Below are positions 12,811-23,342 of a DNA stretch of 64,000 bases, in pieces (the first letter of the stretch is position 1; each line of letters begins with the position of its first letter). Origin of the DNA: Hymenopus coronatus (lineage: Eukaryota > Arthropoda > Insecta > Mantodea > Hymenopodidae). The notes beneath the pieces were generated by a model. The model saw only the letters and a list, made by a program, of their open reading frames with translations. It was not told the DNA's origin and did no database searches. A program made the position numbers and the translations under genes. The stretch spans positions 290,653,736 to 290,717,735 of the forward strand of contig CM060900.1 of the NCBI GenBank assembly GCA_030762935.1. The letters are read 5' to 3'.

Positions 12811-13215
12811 TAAATAAAGGGTAAAATTTCATCCTCAAGTGCTCCCTATACGTCATGGAACTCAACGAGGTGTCACCCCACTGAGGTGACAGAGCTACAC
12901 TGGGATATAGCAGCGTCACCGTCCCATTCTCCCTTGAGTTCGATATAATACCTGGTTCGGCCAATTGACTAGGAGTGGGTTAGTCTCTAGCCTCCCATTT
13001 CGTTGAAGCAGAAACAAAAGTGGTGTATGAGGTTGTGCAACCTCCCCATTCACTGAAAGCCCAGGCTCAGATACGCAACCCTCAACCACGGATCTGCAGG
13101 AAGGGCACTTAAATGGACTGAGTCTATCACCACTCGGAGGTTGCCCACACAAAGGTGCCTGGGTTGTTTCGGGAACGCGGATGCTCCAAACCGGGCCTAC
13201 CTTAGTACGCTCCTA

Positions 13216-14198
13216 GAGGATCTACGGAGAGCCCTCAATTTATTTGTACTGTACCAGATTCTGTATGATTTTTTAATTCGTCTAATCCATTGGCTGTGGA
13301 ATCTCTACACACCTGATGTATATTCAGTTGAATTTACTATCTATTGTTGGTTTAATTTTATTCAATGCGGTGGATTTTAGAGACTTTATCTTTTGGTCCC
13401 ATTTTATAAAAGCTTCCGTCTGCATGCTTTCATTTGAAACGTAGTCTTATATGTGAACTCTTCGATCGGATTGAAGCCTGTGACACTTTTGGCTTGACAG
13501 GCTGCAGGTAGCACATTATTGTCCCGTTCCACTTCCTTAGCTTAACTTCCGGGCTACTCTCTCTAAGCGATGATACCCTCGTTATTTGTTCCATTGTTAA
13601 AGTGTGTTGTCCCATTTCTCCTGTTGTAGGACTGTTACATTAAATAGAATCTAGGGGAAGGTAGGCTATTAATTATCCATCCGTTCCAGAGTCTATCGTG
13701 TGAATCTGGAAGTGCGATTCTAGTCGGTGCAGGTTCAGACCAGTTGGGTGTGTATAACACTGTTCCTTTGTTAGTGCTATTAGGATCGAAAAGGGGACAT
13801 ATTAAACTGCGCAACCACGTGTAATAGCACTTTCTCTAGAGGATTATACGTTTGTGATTATGCGAATGTCATAGAGGACCGCGCTATATTCTGTTTGAAA
13901 AATTGTTAATAGACATATAAATAATGCGTAGTCTGTATGGTGCATTCAGGTAATGCGCAGTGAACAGTACAGTTGATCAAAACATTTGAAGCAGTCGAGC
14001 ACAAATTTAGGCCCTATTTTTGTAAACTAAACAAAATATTATGTGAATTCAGTATTTGGCACAGTACTGTAGGACGGAAATTTTCGCCCTTATGATCATT
14101 TAGTTTAATTATAGTCAATTTTTTCCTGAATTGGGCTAGGGTAATTGTGATAACATTTTGTACTCAAATCGAAATAAAAGCATTGTACACGATTTAAT
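13216..14198. other. Non-genic spacer
   Basis: No recognisable gene, RNA or repeat. Short open frames on both strands show no family motif. Confidence 0.5.
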
Positions 14199-14211
14199 GA
14201 AAGTAATTGAA

Positions 14212-14448
14212 AGGCCGCGCCGTGGCCGAGTGGCCACAACACTTGCCTCTCACTTACACGGCCCGGGTTCAATCCCAAGTGAGAGCATGTGAAATTTGTG
14301 GTGGACAAAGCGGCGCTGGGCGGGTTATCTCCGGGTTCTCTGGTTTCCCACGCCATCATATTCCACCGGGGCTCCATCCTCATGTATCATTAGTGTCATC
14401 GCCTGCGGTGCCACATCAGTAAAAGCGGGCGTTAAACAGTATCAAAAA
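14212..14448 (+). mobile_element. tRNA-derived SINE, copy S1
   Basis: About 237 bp flanked by a perfect 13-bp direct repeat GAAAGTAATTGAA at 14199-14211 and 14449-14461. The head is tRNA-like, with an A box TGGCCGAGTGG at 14223-14233 and a B box GGTTCAATCCC at 14266-14276. The body contains a GTGGACAAAGCGGCGC motif and ends in GCGGGCGTTAAACAGTATC plus a short A-rich end. Copy S2 at 20883 has the same organisation. SINEs of this type are transcribed by RNA polymerase III and moved by a partner LINE, which is not identified here. Confidence 0.9.
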
Positions 14449-14461
14449 GAAAGTAATTGAA

Positions 14462-15944
14462 GTCTAATTTTCTGAGTACCACAAATTTGATGGATTACTT
14501 GAATTCTCCATTAAGTGTTAGATGGAAATGACTCATGAAAGGCCATTGTAGCTCCAAAATTAAGAAAGTTAAAGCTAACTCGCTGTTTCTTGCGTTTTCG
14601 CGGATTTCCGCGGCAGCGTGGTTGGTAGATGATTGAGTGATTACAGGTAGGCAATCACCTGTAAATTAATCTAACGGGTAAATTGAAAGAGGCAGGTTAT
14701 CAAAGGAGTAACTAAAGGGTTGGGGTTATCAAAGTGTTAACTAAAAGGTGTAGGATATTCAAAGTGTTATGTAAACTGGATGGGCTTACCAATATTCATA
14801 ATTTTTATATCAAAGAGTAATCAGTCTCTTTCTGGTCCAAGAGTAATAAAATATATCAACTAGCAGGCATCTGATCTCCATTTTGCATAGCATATAAACA
14901 TTAAAGCTACAGGAACGGTGATGCAGCTTTTTATAGCGGTCCGTAGGTAAATCACTTGTTACTTGTATTCGCAGTTGCTTAAATATTCAAATTCCAGTAG
15001 TATTACCTTGCATTATTGGCAAAGTTAAGAACGCATTCTTCTAAGTGGATTCAATATTTGAACAGCTCCATGGTCCAGCTCCAATTGTTAACCAATTCTG
15101 CTATTATGGAAAACTAGCATGCTTAAAGTGGATCTCGCAATGTGTATCAATGTCATTATATTAATAGGTTTTAATTATGTACTCAGATTTCCTATTTGAG
15201 ATGTGTTATTACAACTATTGCTCTTTAAATTAAAGAGGAAGTTAAGCTGAACGTAGTCCCATTTCCGGCAAATTCCTATTCCTTTGAAATTCAGTGTTTC
15301 GGACCGTTTAATCATAAATGTAGAATAAGTTTATAACCACACTATGCTTACTCAATGGTTGTTTGCCGTTTATAGAAAGAAAATTAAAGAAACCTATCTC
15401 AGAATTGGAGGAGGTCAGTATAAATGGAGAAGTTGGCTTTTACTAGCTATTACTAGCATTAAACTGAAATTAAATAAGTACAACCCACTTCGAGTAAACC
15501 CTTATATTCCTCCACCACTATATTTATAAGGGCAGAAAGCGAGCGTAAATCCTATAAACAATAATAATGAGAAAGGCTTAATGTGTACAATCCTTGAAAA
15601 ATAAATTCAAAAGAATGGTTAGAGGTCAGCAAACTCAGGATCTTTGAAGACAGGTGCTACTTCTTATGTATCACATTTCCTTCTTCTCTTAGATGTCACA
15701 CAATTTGAAAAAAAGGATAATATAGCTGATAAGATTTTGGTTAGGAAGAGAAATATGAATTGGTTGCTATAAAGTAGTCCACCAAAAAAACGAGCTGATC
15801 ATTGTATCTTCTTATTGCTAAGTGGCGGTACTGGTTGAAATCATTATGACTATTTATCAGAAACTTTGACAAACTTATTCATTGGCAGAAAATCAGATAT
15901 GAAAGATGAGCATATACATGCAAACACTGCTCTACCCATTTTGA
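14462..15944. other. Non-genic spacer
   Basis: AT-rich. No coding similarity or structured repeat is recognised. Confidence 0.5.
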
Positions 15945-16005
15945 TGATCCGGGTTCGATCTTAAGAGACCGCATGTGGGGTTTGTAAAAAATTTGTTTAT
16001 CACTA
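15945..16005 (+). mobile_element. SINE fragment, copy S3
   Basis: A short remnant with CCGGGTTCGATC (B-box-like), then AGAGACCGCATGTGGGGTTTGT, which follows the S1/S2 sequence just after the B box. The head and tail are lost. Confidence 0.5.
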
Positions 16006-16387
16006 TGGTTCAAAGGGACTGGAAGAATTGGAAGAATATAGAGAAATATGTAGGCAAAGTAAAGTAAGATGAAGAAATTTCAATCATCAAATATAAACAT
16101 GTGGAAATTACACTGAAATTGCGGTATTCTTTCAGCTTCAACTTTGACAGTATCTCACTCCATATCACACGTGCACCACCAATCCTGTCTTAATATACCA
16201 TAGCAGAACTATACTACAATGAAATTTTATGTAACCTGTTGCTCGCTTAGAAATCGATCTGTCTACTGAACTATATATATATATCGAGGTTATAATGTAG
16301 CTGAGGGGTTTTTTTTTTTTTGGGAGGGGGGTATCCAACACTTATTACAAACAAACTCGATAGAGTATATAAATATCTTCAGTCACG

Positions 16388-16762
16388 ACAACTGACGAAT
16401 GGACCATAAATGACTTCCGAATCTTCTACAGTATGCTACTTGTGTGGTAAAGGATTCACAAATCATAACTGGAAAGTGAGATGATATGAGTGGGAAACAT
16501 GTAGTCCACATAAAACGTCTAATGTAGCATGTAAAATTGGTGTTTATATCTTAGTCTTTTATGTAAAGGCTGTGTCTCATTATAACAACTGACGTATGGA
16601 CCATAAATGACTTCCGAATCTTCTACAGTATGCTACTTGTGTGGTAAAGGATTCACAAATCATAACTGGAAAGTGAGATCATATGAGTGGGAAACATATA
16701 GTCCACATAAAACGTCTAACGTAGCATGTAAAATTGGTGATTATATCTTAGGCTGTGTCTCA
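16388..16762 (+). repeat. Direct tandem duplication, two ~197/178-bp units
   Basis: Unit 1 starts at 16388 and unit 2 at 16585. They are nearly identical and differ by a few substitutions and about 20 bp missing from the end of unit 2. Unit 2 contains a 75-codon open frame (16607-16834) starting MTSESSTVCYLCGKGFTNH, which resembles the first half of a C2H2 zinc finger (C-x2-C-G-K-G-F). No H-x3-H pair follows in register. Unit 1 has a TGA within the same frame at the GAGATGA position. Probably a decayed zinc-finger exon fragment or chance. The function is unknown. Confidence 0.85.
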
Positions 16763-16816
16763 TTATATTATATTATATCATATCATATATCATATCATAT
16801 TATACTATATTATATT
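16763..16816. repeat. (TATCA/TATTA)n microsatellite
   Basis: An imperfect pentanucleotide array directly after the second unit of the tandem duplication. Confidence 0.8.
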
Positions 16817-18036
16817 GCACAAGTGAGGCAGTAAATGTATTCCGAATTCAGAAGAAAACTGTATCTCATTCTCGAAGCAGATTGGTAATATTAAGATCAG
16901 GGTTGTTGACACATATGTGTTTCTGATTATAATATTGGGTAATCTGGTAAAAAGTATAGCATCACACTCTGATACACAAGAGCGCTCTAGGAAGAGAAGT
17001 TGTGTTCGATGACACGCAAGGGGTATTCTCACATACATCATGAGATGCTTTGAATGAAAAGAGGTTTTTCCAAAGGAACAGTTCTACAGCGGGAATTAAG
17101 AGCAAATTAATAATGTGATATAAATGTATGTGATCAGTTTAATGTGTGAAATTTAGGGGAAGATAGCGATCTTTACTTACTTTCATATGTACCGCTCCTC
17201 ACAGATGTTTTTGAAACGTTCAAAGGCAGCGCTCTGAAAAACCATTAACTTCATCCGGAATATTATTTCGTCACTCTTGGATTTATATGGGATACATGAT
17301 TTTATATATACAGGAATGAAATCGTGTTGCTGATGGATTTCGAGCTTCATAAAAGGAGGTTTATAGCAGATGTCTCATCGTTACGCTGAAGAAAAGAAAG
17401 TATATACGGAGCAGTTAAGTTCCCAGAAACATACAAAGACGTAAATAAGCAACACGGTTAACCAATGTGGCATGCCCTTTCTTATGGAGGAACGGAGTAA
17501 GATTCTCCATAAGATATAGTTAACAGAACAAGATTCTCTCGGATATGTATTAGAATTTGACGTTGAGTGTACTGCATAACCACACGACTAAAATGAAGAG
17601 TTATCTTTCCTAACAAAGTTCATGAAGACTATGTAGATGTGTTCAAAGAAGCTCTTTCTTCATCTGGAACACAGGAAGAAGCATGTTGCTCGTGATATTA
17701 CCTTGAAACAATCTCTTAGTTTGGGAATGCAGCTAACAAGAATTCATCATACACACCAATTTCATCAGTCGGGGTGTTTAAAGCCTCTTGTTGAAAATAA
17801 TGACAATCTCCGAAAACGTGCTTTAATGATTTTGAGAAGGATTCGTATAATCTATTTAATACACAATGTTTGGAGAAAAAATAACATTGCAGAATATACG
17901 AATCATATAGCCATACGTCTTGTGACTGACAGCTAGACTGAAAAATGTAAAAAAAAGTCATAGCGACCGACACCCATCAACAGAACCATACATGTACTTA
18001 ATCAGGAGTAATTAATATAGTTTCCAATAAAATATA
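16817..18036. other. Non-genic spacer
   Basis: No recognised gene. A 99-codon open frame at 17637-17936 (+) has no identifiable motif and is treated as chance. Confidence 0.45.
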
Positions 18037-18429
18037 TGTATCTTAACAAATACCTTTAATGGCTCAACAATTATTTACAAATAACCCATTAAGTTCACTG
18101 CTGCAAATAGTTCACTCCACTTAAGACGGTTGACAGTTTTACGACTGCACGCCGTCCGTGGCTCGCGTGGCACGTGCCGGCACTCAGGACTCAGTACAGA
18201 TCACAACACAACAGCAATTATTCCTATTTTTATAACGAGAAAATGACGTTAAAGAGCTTCCTGGAAATTTCTAGTAGGTGGTAGTAGAAGCTTAAGCTTA
18301 GAAAACAAGAAAGGGTGCGTTCCCGAAGGTTCCCGTTACATTCTCTTCCATGTTGGATACGTATTCCTACTGTGATAACCCATATTGCGACTCCTGCCGC
18401 GAACTCGAGAGCTTCTACGTACGCGGACA
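18037..18429 (-). repeat. 3' LTR of the gypsy element
   Basis: Reads TGTATC at its left and CGGACA at its right on the plus strand, keeping the TG..CA rule. It shares most of its length with 20267-20635, including the CTGCAAATAGTTC block, the TATA-like tract near 18227-18234 (TATAAAAA on the element strand) and a terminal GCGGCAGGAGT-type block. The left edge is uncertain by about 6 bp. Confidence 0.85.
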
Positions 18430-20250
18430 GCATTGTCAGTCTGTTCCATCTTCAGGGTGGGGCGTCTTCACCAGCGCCATCGTAGCGGGTTAGGTGATCC
18501 AAATGTATTACCAGTTTCTTCCCTCGGGCTAGCCTCTGGATGCGGTACACATAATTTATCCTCTACACAACAAGGTACGACCCTTGCTTTGGTTCGTTAA
18601 GCTTGGGGCAGGTCCCTTCGTCCAGGTAGAGCGATATAGCCATACCAAATCATCTGTGTGAAAACCTCGGCTGTTGGCCTGCCGGTGTGTAACCGGTCTT
18701 CATGCGATGGCTCACTACCTGGATGTTTTGGCGGGCCATCTCATGCACGTCATTAAGTCTGTCTACGAGGTGCACCACGTAGTCGGCAGCTGGCACTTCT
18801 GTTCCAGGAGGACTCCCGAACATCAGGTAGTATGGTAATAGTAGTTCTCTGGCAAAGACCAAATTGGCGGCGTCAAGCCGGTGGTGTAGCGGGCTGAAGA
18901 TCAGTATGCCAGCAAGAAACATGGCACTCTCACATCCCAGTCACTTTGGTGATTGGCCACAACCTTCCTCAAATGTTCTTCTAGGATCTGAATGTACCAC
19001 TGAGCCATTTGTTCTGACTGTGGGTGAAGAGGTGTTGTGCGGGTCGGTTGCACTCCGAGTCGCTCCAGTGTTTCGCTTATGATGTTGGGCTTAAAATTCG
19101 TGTTGTGATCACTATGTAGCTCCATTGGTACCCCATAGCGACAAAACAGTTCCTCGAAGTGACAGTTCGGAATGGTCTTGGCCTTTTGTTTAGGGACGAC
19201 GTACACCTACAGCTACTTGGTGAAGTAATGCATTGGAACAAACAGCTACCTGCTGCTCTTGTCTGACACGGGGCATTGCTCACTGGCTACACGTTCGAAG
19301 GACCATACCGCGTTATACTGCTGCATGCGACCACAGCTCTTGGTCTGTGGGATGCGACTTGCCGCACACACATGCCATTGATGGTACCATCTTTTAGCGT
19401 CTGCCCGCAGTCTCATCCAGTAGTTCCACTATCGGAGCTTCTTAAAGGTTCGTTGGTTCCCAAATGTTCTCCTCAAGTCCCCGCATGTACTTCTGCAGTG
19501 CTTCCGTGATCTTACCCCAAGGTAGAATCAGCTACTCTCTCTCTCTGGGTCTTCCCATCAGGTGACTCCCATACTCTGAATAGCAACCTGACCATCATCT
19601 TCAGTGAGTCCCATTGGGCTCAGCAGGATTTATACACAGAACTCCTTGGTGTGATGTCCTCACAGTTTGTCCTAGTCGCTGCCTCAACTTCTGTTAGGAC
19701 TGGCCCCAAGTAAACGTTCGCCAGCTGCTAGTCCTGCGCTATCCCATCCAGCTGTAGGTGTCCCTGAATTAACACGAACGGTAGCAGCATACTGCGTCTC
19801 TTCAACCTCAATGCAGTGGCCGCACTCTTCTGAACAGGGTTGTCTAGATAAGGCATTGGCGTGGCTGTATCCTCTCCAATGTTCTGAGTAAAAATGTACT
19901 CTTGCAGCCTCTGGACCTTCCCGGCTCTTGAAACTTAACAACCAGGTGAGGGCAGAGTGGTCAGCCCTAAGGTGGAATGGCTAACCATAAGTACTCGTGG
20001 AAGTGCTCCAGCGACTTTACTATTGCCGGGAGCTCACGGCGAGTAACGCAGTTGTTCTTTTCTGCTTTGGAGAGCGTCTTGCTGGAGTAAGCAATTACCC
20101 GCTCCTGACCATTCTGGGTTTGTAATAAAACAAATGCCTATGCCGGTGTAGCTGTCATCGGTATACACAATAAATTCAGCACACGTTGTAGAAATCCTAA
20201 AATAGGAGCACTGCAGAGCGCTGACTTTAGCGCCTGGTATGCGCTCTATA
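18430..20250 (-). pseudogene. gypsy pol remnant: RNase H and integrase
   Basis: Minus-strand pol fragments in the order expected for Ty3/gypsy. Near 20230-19960: a QALKSAL / CSAPILGF-type RT end, then RNase H with VIAYSSKTLSKAEKNN and CVTRRELPAIVKSLEHF. Near 19684-19941: the tether with SHANALSRQPC. Near 19509-19210: the integrase zinc-finger end and RMQQYNAVWSFERVA. At 18901-19206: the core with FCRYGVPMELHSDHNTNF and PLHPQSEQMAQWYI, carrying the D and E of the DDE triad (part of the core is lost or shifted). At 18650-18922: the C-terminal part with YYLMFGSPPG. Stops and frameshifts are many. The protein is not functional. Confidence 0.85.
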
Positions 20251-20265
20251 CCACTTCTGACACCA
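20251..20265 (-). promoter_or_regulatory. Primer-binding site (tRNA-Leu type)
   Basis: On the element strand it reads TGGTGTCAGAAGTGG, starting one base after the 5' LTR end. The plus strand, CCACTTCTGACACCA, looks like the 3' end of a tRNA-Leu including CCA (from memory of eukaryotic tRNA-Leu). This is where the priming tRNA would anneal for minus-strand DNA synthesis. Confidence 0.7.
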
Positions 20266-20266
20266 T

Positions 20267-20635
20267 TGTAACAAATGTCTTTATTGACTCAACATTATTT
20301 TACAAATAAACAATTTTCACTGCTACAAATAGTTCCACTGACGTAAGCCAGTTGACCGTTTGTGACTGCTCGGTGTCGGTAGCTCACGCGCCACTGCGTG
20401 CTGACACTCCATTCACTCACGACTCAGTGAAACTCACAACGCAACTACAATTCTTTCTCCTTTTTATAGCGAGAAAATGACGGCACAGGGCTTCCTAGAA
20501 GTTTCTAAAAGGTAGCAGAAACCAAAGCTTCGAGAACGATTGTCCTATTACATCCTGTCCCGAGTTGTTTACGATTCCCAGCTATGATGATTCACATCCT
20601 AACTCCCGCCGCAAAAATGAGAGCGATCACGTACA
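20267..20635 (-). repeat. 5' LTR of the gypsy element
   Basis: 369 bp, TGTAAC..GTACA on the plus strand. On the element strand it carries a TATA box (TATAAAAA, plus-strand 20461-20468) and an AATAAA signal (plus-strand 20280-20285) about 13 nt from the LTR end. This is the usual layout of an LTR promoter and polyadenylation region. Confidence 0.88.
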
Positions 20636-20882
20636 TTTAAAAACTGTAATGTACCTACACAACATACGAAACCCATGTATATGGTTACACATTCATTCTT
20701 CTATAAAGCAACCACAAGGATCCACCCAGATAAACTGTAATTTCTTGAGCATTTACACATAGCTGATCATCCAACAGATCGTATTTGCTACTCCACACAA
20801 AACAAACAAGTTATTGCGTAAGCTTCAAGGTAATGCAAATTGCAGAATTTTTCAATGCTTGTAGGCATTAGACCAAATATGT

Positions 20883-21125
20883 GCAGGCATGCCGTGGCCG
20901 AGTGGCTAGGTCACTCGCCTTTCACCAAGGGGGCTCGGGTACGATCCTAGGTGACATGTGGGATTTCAGATGAACAAAGCGGCGCAGGAACGGGTTTTCT
21001 CTAGGTTCACCGGTTTACCCTGCCATCGCATTCCACGAGTGCTCCATGTTCATTCCTTATATCATAAGTGTCATCGCCTGAGGTACCATATGTAGTAAAA
21101 CGGGCGTTCAACGCTATAAATAAAA
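20883..21125 (+). mobile_element. tRNA-derived SINE, copy S2
   Basis: Same family as S1. A box TGGCCGAGTGG at 20895-20905, B-box-like GGTACGATCCT at 20938-20948, body motif GAACAAAGCGGCGCAGG and the end ACGGGCGTTCAACGCTATAAATAAAA. It is flanked by a 12-bp direct repeat with one mismatch, GACCAAATATGT (20871-20882) and GACCACATATGT (21126-21137). Confidence 0.88.
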
Positions 21126-21137
21126 GACCACATATGT

Positions 21138-22262
21138 ATGTGCTTTACATTGATGGAAGTGTAATAAAGGACGTCATGGACATAAAATGTATCGCATTTA
21201 GGACTAATCAAATGTAAAACAGCCAAATGAATTTAATGTATTTCATCTCTATATTTCTTCTACAGTACAAACTATTAAATCTACATAAACACCTTATGAC
21301 AGTAAGAGAGTTGTAGCAGATGATGATCTATCCATATATTCCCATAAACGTTACAGTATCGCGTGTGCAACATAAGAGTACATGACACTACCTTAATAAC
21401 AGTTTATTTACTTTCTCAGATAGCTACATGCCGAAAAAAAATTTAACCCGAATATTCCTCAAGCCTGAGACGCATATTGAAGCAGGAAGAATAAGAAAAG
21501 GGAACTGAGATATCTTTACCGCAAGGAGCACCTTTATTGCGAGTCTCAAGCCCAGATAAAAGATGAAAGGCGACTAAAGGATAACCTCTTATCAGGTATA
21601 CGCCCCTAAAGTGTGGGATGATTAAAACCCTAAGAACCGAGGTTCTATACCCAGCTGTTGCGCGTCGTACACTTCCTAAGAGTTTATGTACAGCAGTCGA
21701 GAATCTAGCATGAGACGCGTGGCTCAGATCTAGATTTTTAAAACTATATTTCAGCGTCACCAGGGACATGTTTACAGTCTGTCTATGGTTTTTACTCATA
21801 CTTGGCCATTTGCAGTATGCTGTTAATTGTATAAGGTGGCCCCATTTGGCAGCCGTGAATCGCTAACAAAGATTACAATGATGACTGTCCCTTAAATTTA
21901 GATGTGTAATCCAAAATGACCTCTGAAGTTGCTTGGAAATGCCTGTAATGTTTATTTGACAGGGTGTTGAACAACTTTGTTTTGGAATTAAACCACACTG
22001 TAATGTTTGCTTCCTTTTCAATGATTTGAATTACATAATCTTTTTCTTGAACATATCAATTTTAACCCAAAACGATTCCTTTTAATTGCGCATTTTTATT
22101 CCTTAGTTGCAAGTTTCCTGCATTGCATTGAGAACTCTCATGTACCAAAATGTGTAATAGATGTTCAAGCATGTTTTTAGAAATACATCCCTTGAATGCA
22201 GACTCAACAGGTCTATATCTAAAGCAGGATGAGGATGCTTCTTTGCTGCGGAGGAACCCCTA
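21138..22262. other. Spacer, possibly holding a very weak LINE C-terminal scrap
   Basis: No gene can be called. A 118-codon minus-strand frame at 21443-21799 contains RATAGYRTSVLRVLIIP, faintly like the post-RT region of R1/I-type LINEs. I do not treat this as established. Confidence 0.4.
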
Positions 22263-22330
22263 GATGATGATGATGACCATAACTCGGATTTAAGGGCGCT
22301 CAACTACATGGTTATTAACACCCTGGAACA
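22263..22330 (-). mobile_element. LINE family A, 3' stub (copy A3)
   Basis: (GATGAT)-type tail followed by AAGGGCGCTCAACTACATGG, then GTTATTAACACCCT. This is the family A 3' terminal segment with its hairpin. Similarity ends after about 70 bp, so this is a heavily 5'-truncated insertion, common for LINEs. Confidence 0.8.
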
Positions 22331-23036
22331 TCCAGAGAATTTCCGTTTCAATGGTGGTTGTTCGCATGTTGGCACCTATTTGGGTGGTTACCTACTGCTG
22401 GAACGATGGCATTTGCTCGCATCTGCTTGTGCAGGAAGGATCTTACTCTGCTGAGGTCATCTGCACGCTTGAACAGGATTGTACCTGTTCGGATGGCCCT
22501 CGATTGCTAGATTACGTCATCTACACACAGCTGCTCGGATGGATGCACTCTGTTTGACAATGTCATCTCCATTTTGGTGTTTGGTCCACATTTCAAAGGA
22601 GAGGGAGAGAGATTATGTCCAATATCCCTCAAGGTTATTTGTGATTGTGATTCTTTCTAGTTGATTGAATACAGGCATAGCCATCTATAGTTTACAAGCA
22701 GGAACCTGGTTAGTTTGGCAACATCTAGTGGAGGCTGTTTTGGTGGCAGTAAGCTTTCTGCTAGAGGCAAAACTAATATTGTTATTTATGGCGATAAAGT
22801 GGAGGAAATTTGAAACTTGTATACTTTAGAGTATCCATCATTATGCGTATACCTGTAATGAATAACATTTTAGTTAAAGGTGGTTTGTTGGTGAAATAAG
22901 TCTGGATTTACCACGTGCTTCTCCATACCAAAGTAAGTACAAGCAACACATTCCATTTATAATTGTATAATTGATATAACACCCTATAAAAATGCTATAG
23001 CTTAAATAATTAATTTCATTCTTTTTCTGCCTGCAG
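22331..23036. other. Spacer upstream of the THAP exon
   Basis: Contains loosely repeated motifs of the type CTGTTCGGATGG and CTGCTCGGATGGATGC (near 22485-22545). They recur at 24.06-24.31 kb. No coding call. The last bases before 23037 form a pyrimidine-rich splice-acceptor-like tract. Confidence 0.4.
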
Positions 23037-23342
23037 ATTCTCAGGAAGTACTGTGTTTCTATGTATAGGAGTAATTACCACAGCTCTAAACAAGAGGGTT
23101 ATGTAACTATTTTTCGATTTCCAACTGATTCTGAGATGAAAGAAAAGTGGTTAAGATGCATCCACCGGGATCATTGGGAGCCAAATAAAAACTCAGTAGT
23201 CTGCATTAAGCATTTCTCCAAAGAGAACTTGGCAACAGCTGAAACATTTACTGGTAGCCGCGGTAATTTGATTACACTACCACCAAAACGAAACGAGCTG
23301 CTGCCGGATGCCTATTCAACTGTATTTTTAGAGAAAAGCTAA
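23037..23342 (+). CDS. THAP-type zinc-finger exon (candidate last exon or pseudogene)
   Basis: The frame opens after a good splice acceptor (TTCTTTTTCTGCCTGCAG ending at 23036) and runs to a TAA at 23340-23342, which overlaps an AATAAA at 23341-23346. The translation follows the THAP pattern: CVSMYRSNYHS at the N-terminus, FRFP, KEKWLRCI, then VVCIKHF with the C-x2-H pair, and LPDAYSTVF in place of the usual AVPTxF end. THAP domains are C2CH zinc-binding DNA-binding modules found in host regulators and in P-element-like transposases. The second cysteine ligand is replaced by Tyr (TAT where TGT is expected), so zinc binding is doubtful. No upstream exon or transposase domain was recognised. 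An internal Met at 23061 could be a start, but it would cut off the first cysteine. Confidence 0.7.
   Translation: MLRKYCVSMYRSNYHSSKQEGYVTIFRFPTDSEMKEKWLRCIHRDHWEPNKNSVVCIKHFSKENLATAETFTGSRGNLITLPPKRNELLPDAYSTVFLEKS

Larger units (their letters stand above)
8051..13215 (-). mobile_element. LINE family A, copy A2 (near full length, internal deletion)
   Basis: Minus-strand relative of A1, about 5.2 kb. The 3' end is the imperfect CAT tail at 8051-8090 followed by the family 3' segment, whose GGTTATTAGCGCCC half of the hairpin is still clear. RNase H, RT, endonuclease and gag follow in the family order. It differs from A1 and A5 in two ways. A dinucleotide array occupies the ORF1/ORF2 boundary (11937-12004), and gag jumps from the segment near 12810 almost directly to 5' UTR-like sequence near 12835, so roughly 0.4-0.5 kb of the ORF1 N-terminus is missing. 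The 5' end near 13215 is inferred from alignment. Confidence 0.82.
18037..20635 (-). mobile_element. Ty3/gypsy LTR retrotransposon with large internal deletion
   Basis: Minus-strand element bounded by two related LTRs (18037-18429 and 20267-20635). The internal part is only about 1.8 kb. Reading the minus strand, the 5' LTR is followed by a primer-binding site, then at once by the RT/RNase H junction, RNase H and integrase, then the 3' LTR. Gag, protease and most of the RT are missing. No clear target-site duplication remains. The LTRs have diverged considerably by indels and substitutions, so the insertion is old. Confidence 0.9.

Noticed and set aside
18037..20635. An endogenous retrovirus with env
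   Set aside because: Only RNase H and integrase remnants are present. After integrase the sequence runs straight into the LTR, with no envelope-like frame.
21443..21799. A 118-codon minus-strand frame resembling a LINE post-RT region
   Set aside because: Only a faint AGYRTSVLRVLIIP-type similarity, with no RT motif nearby. Too weak to call.
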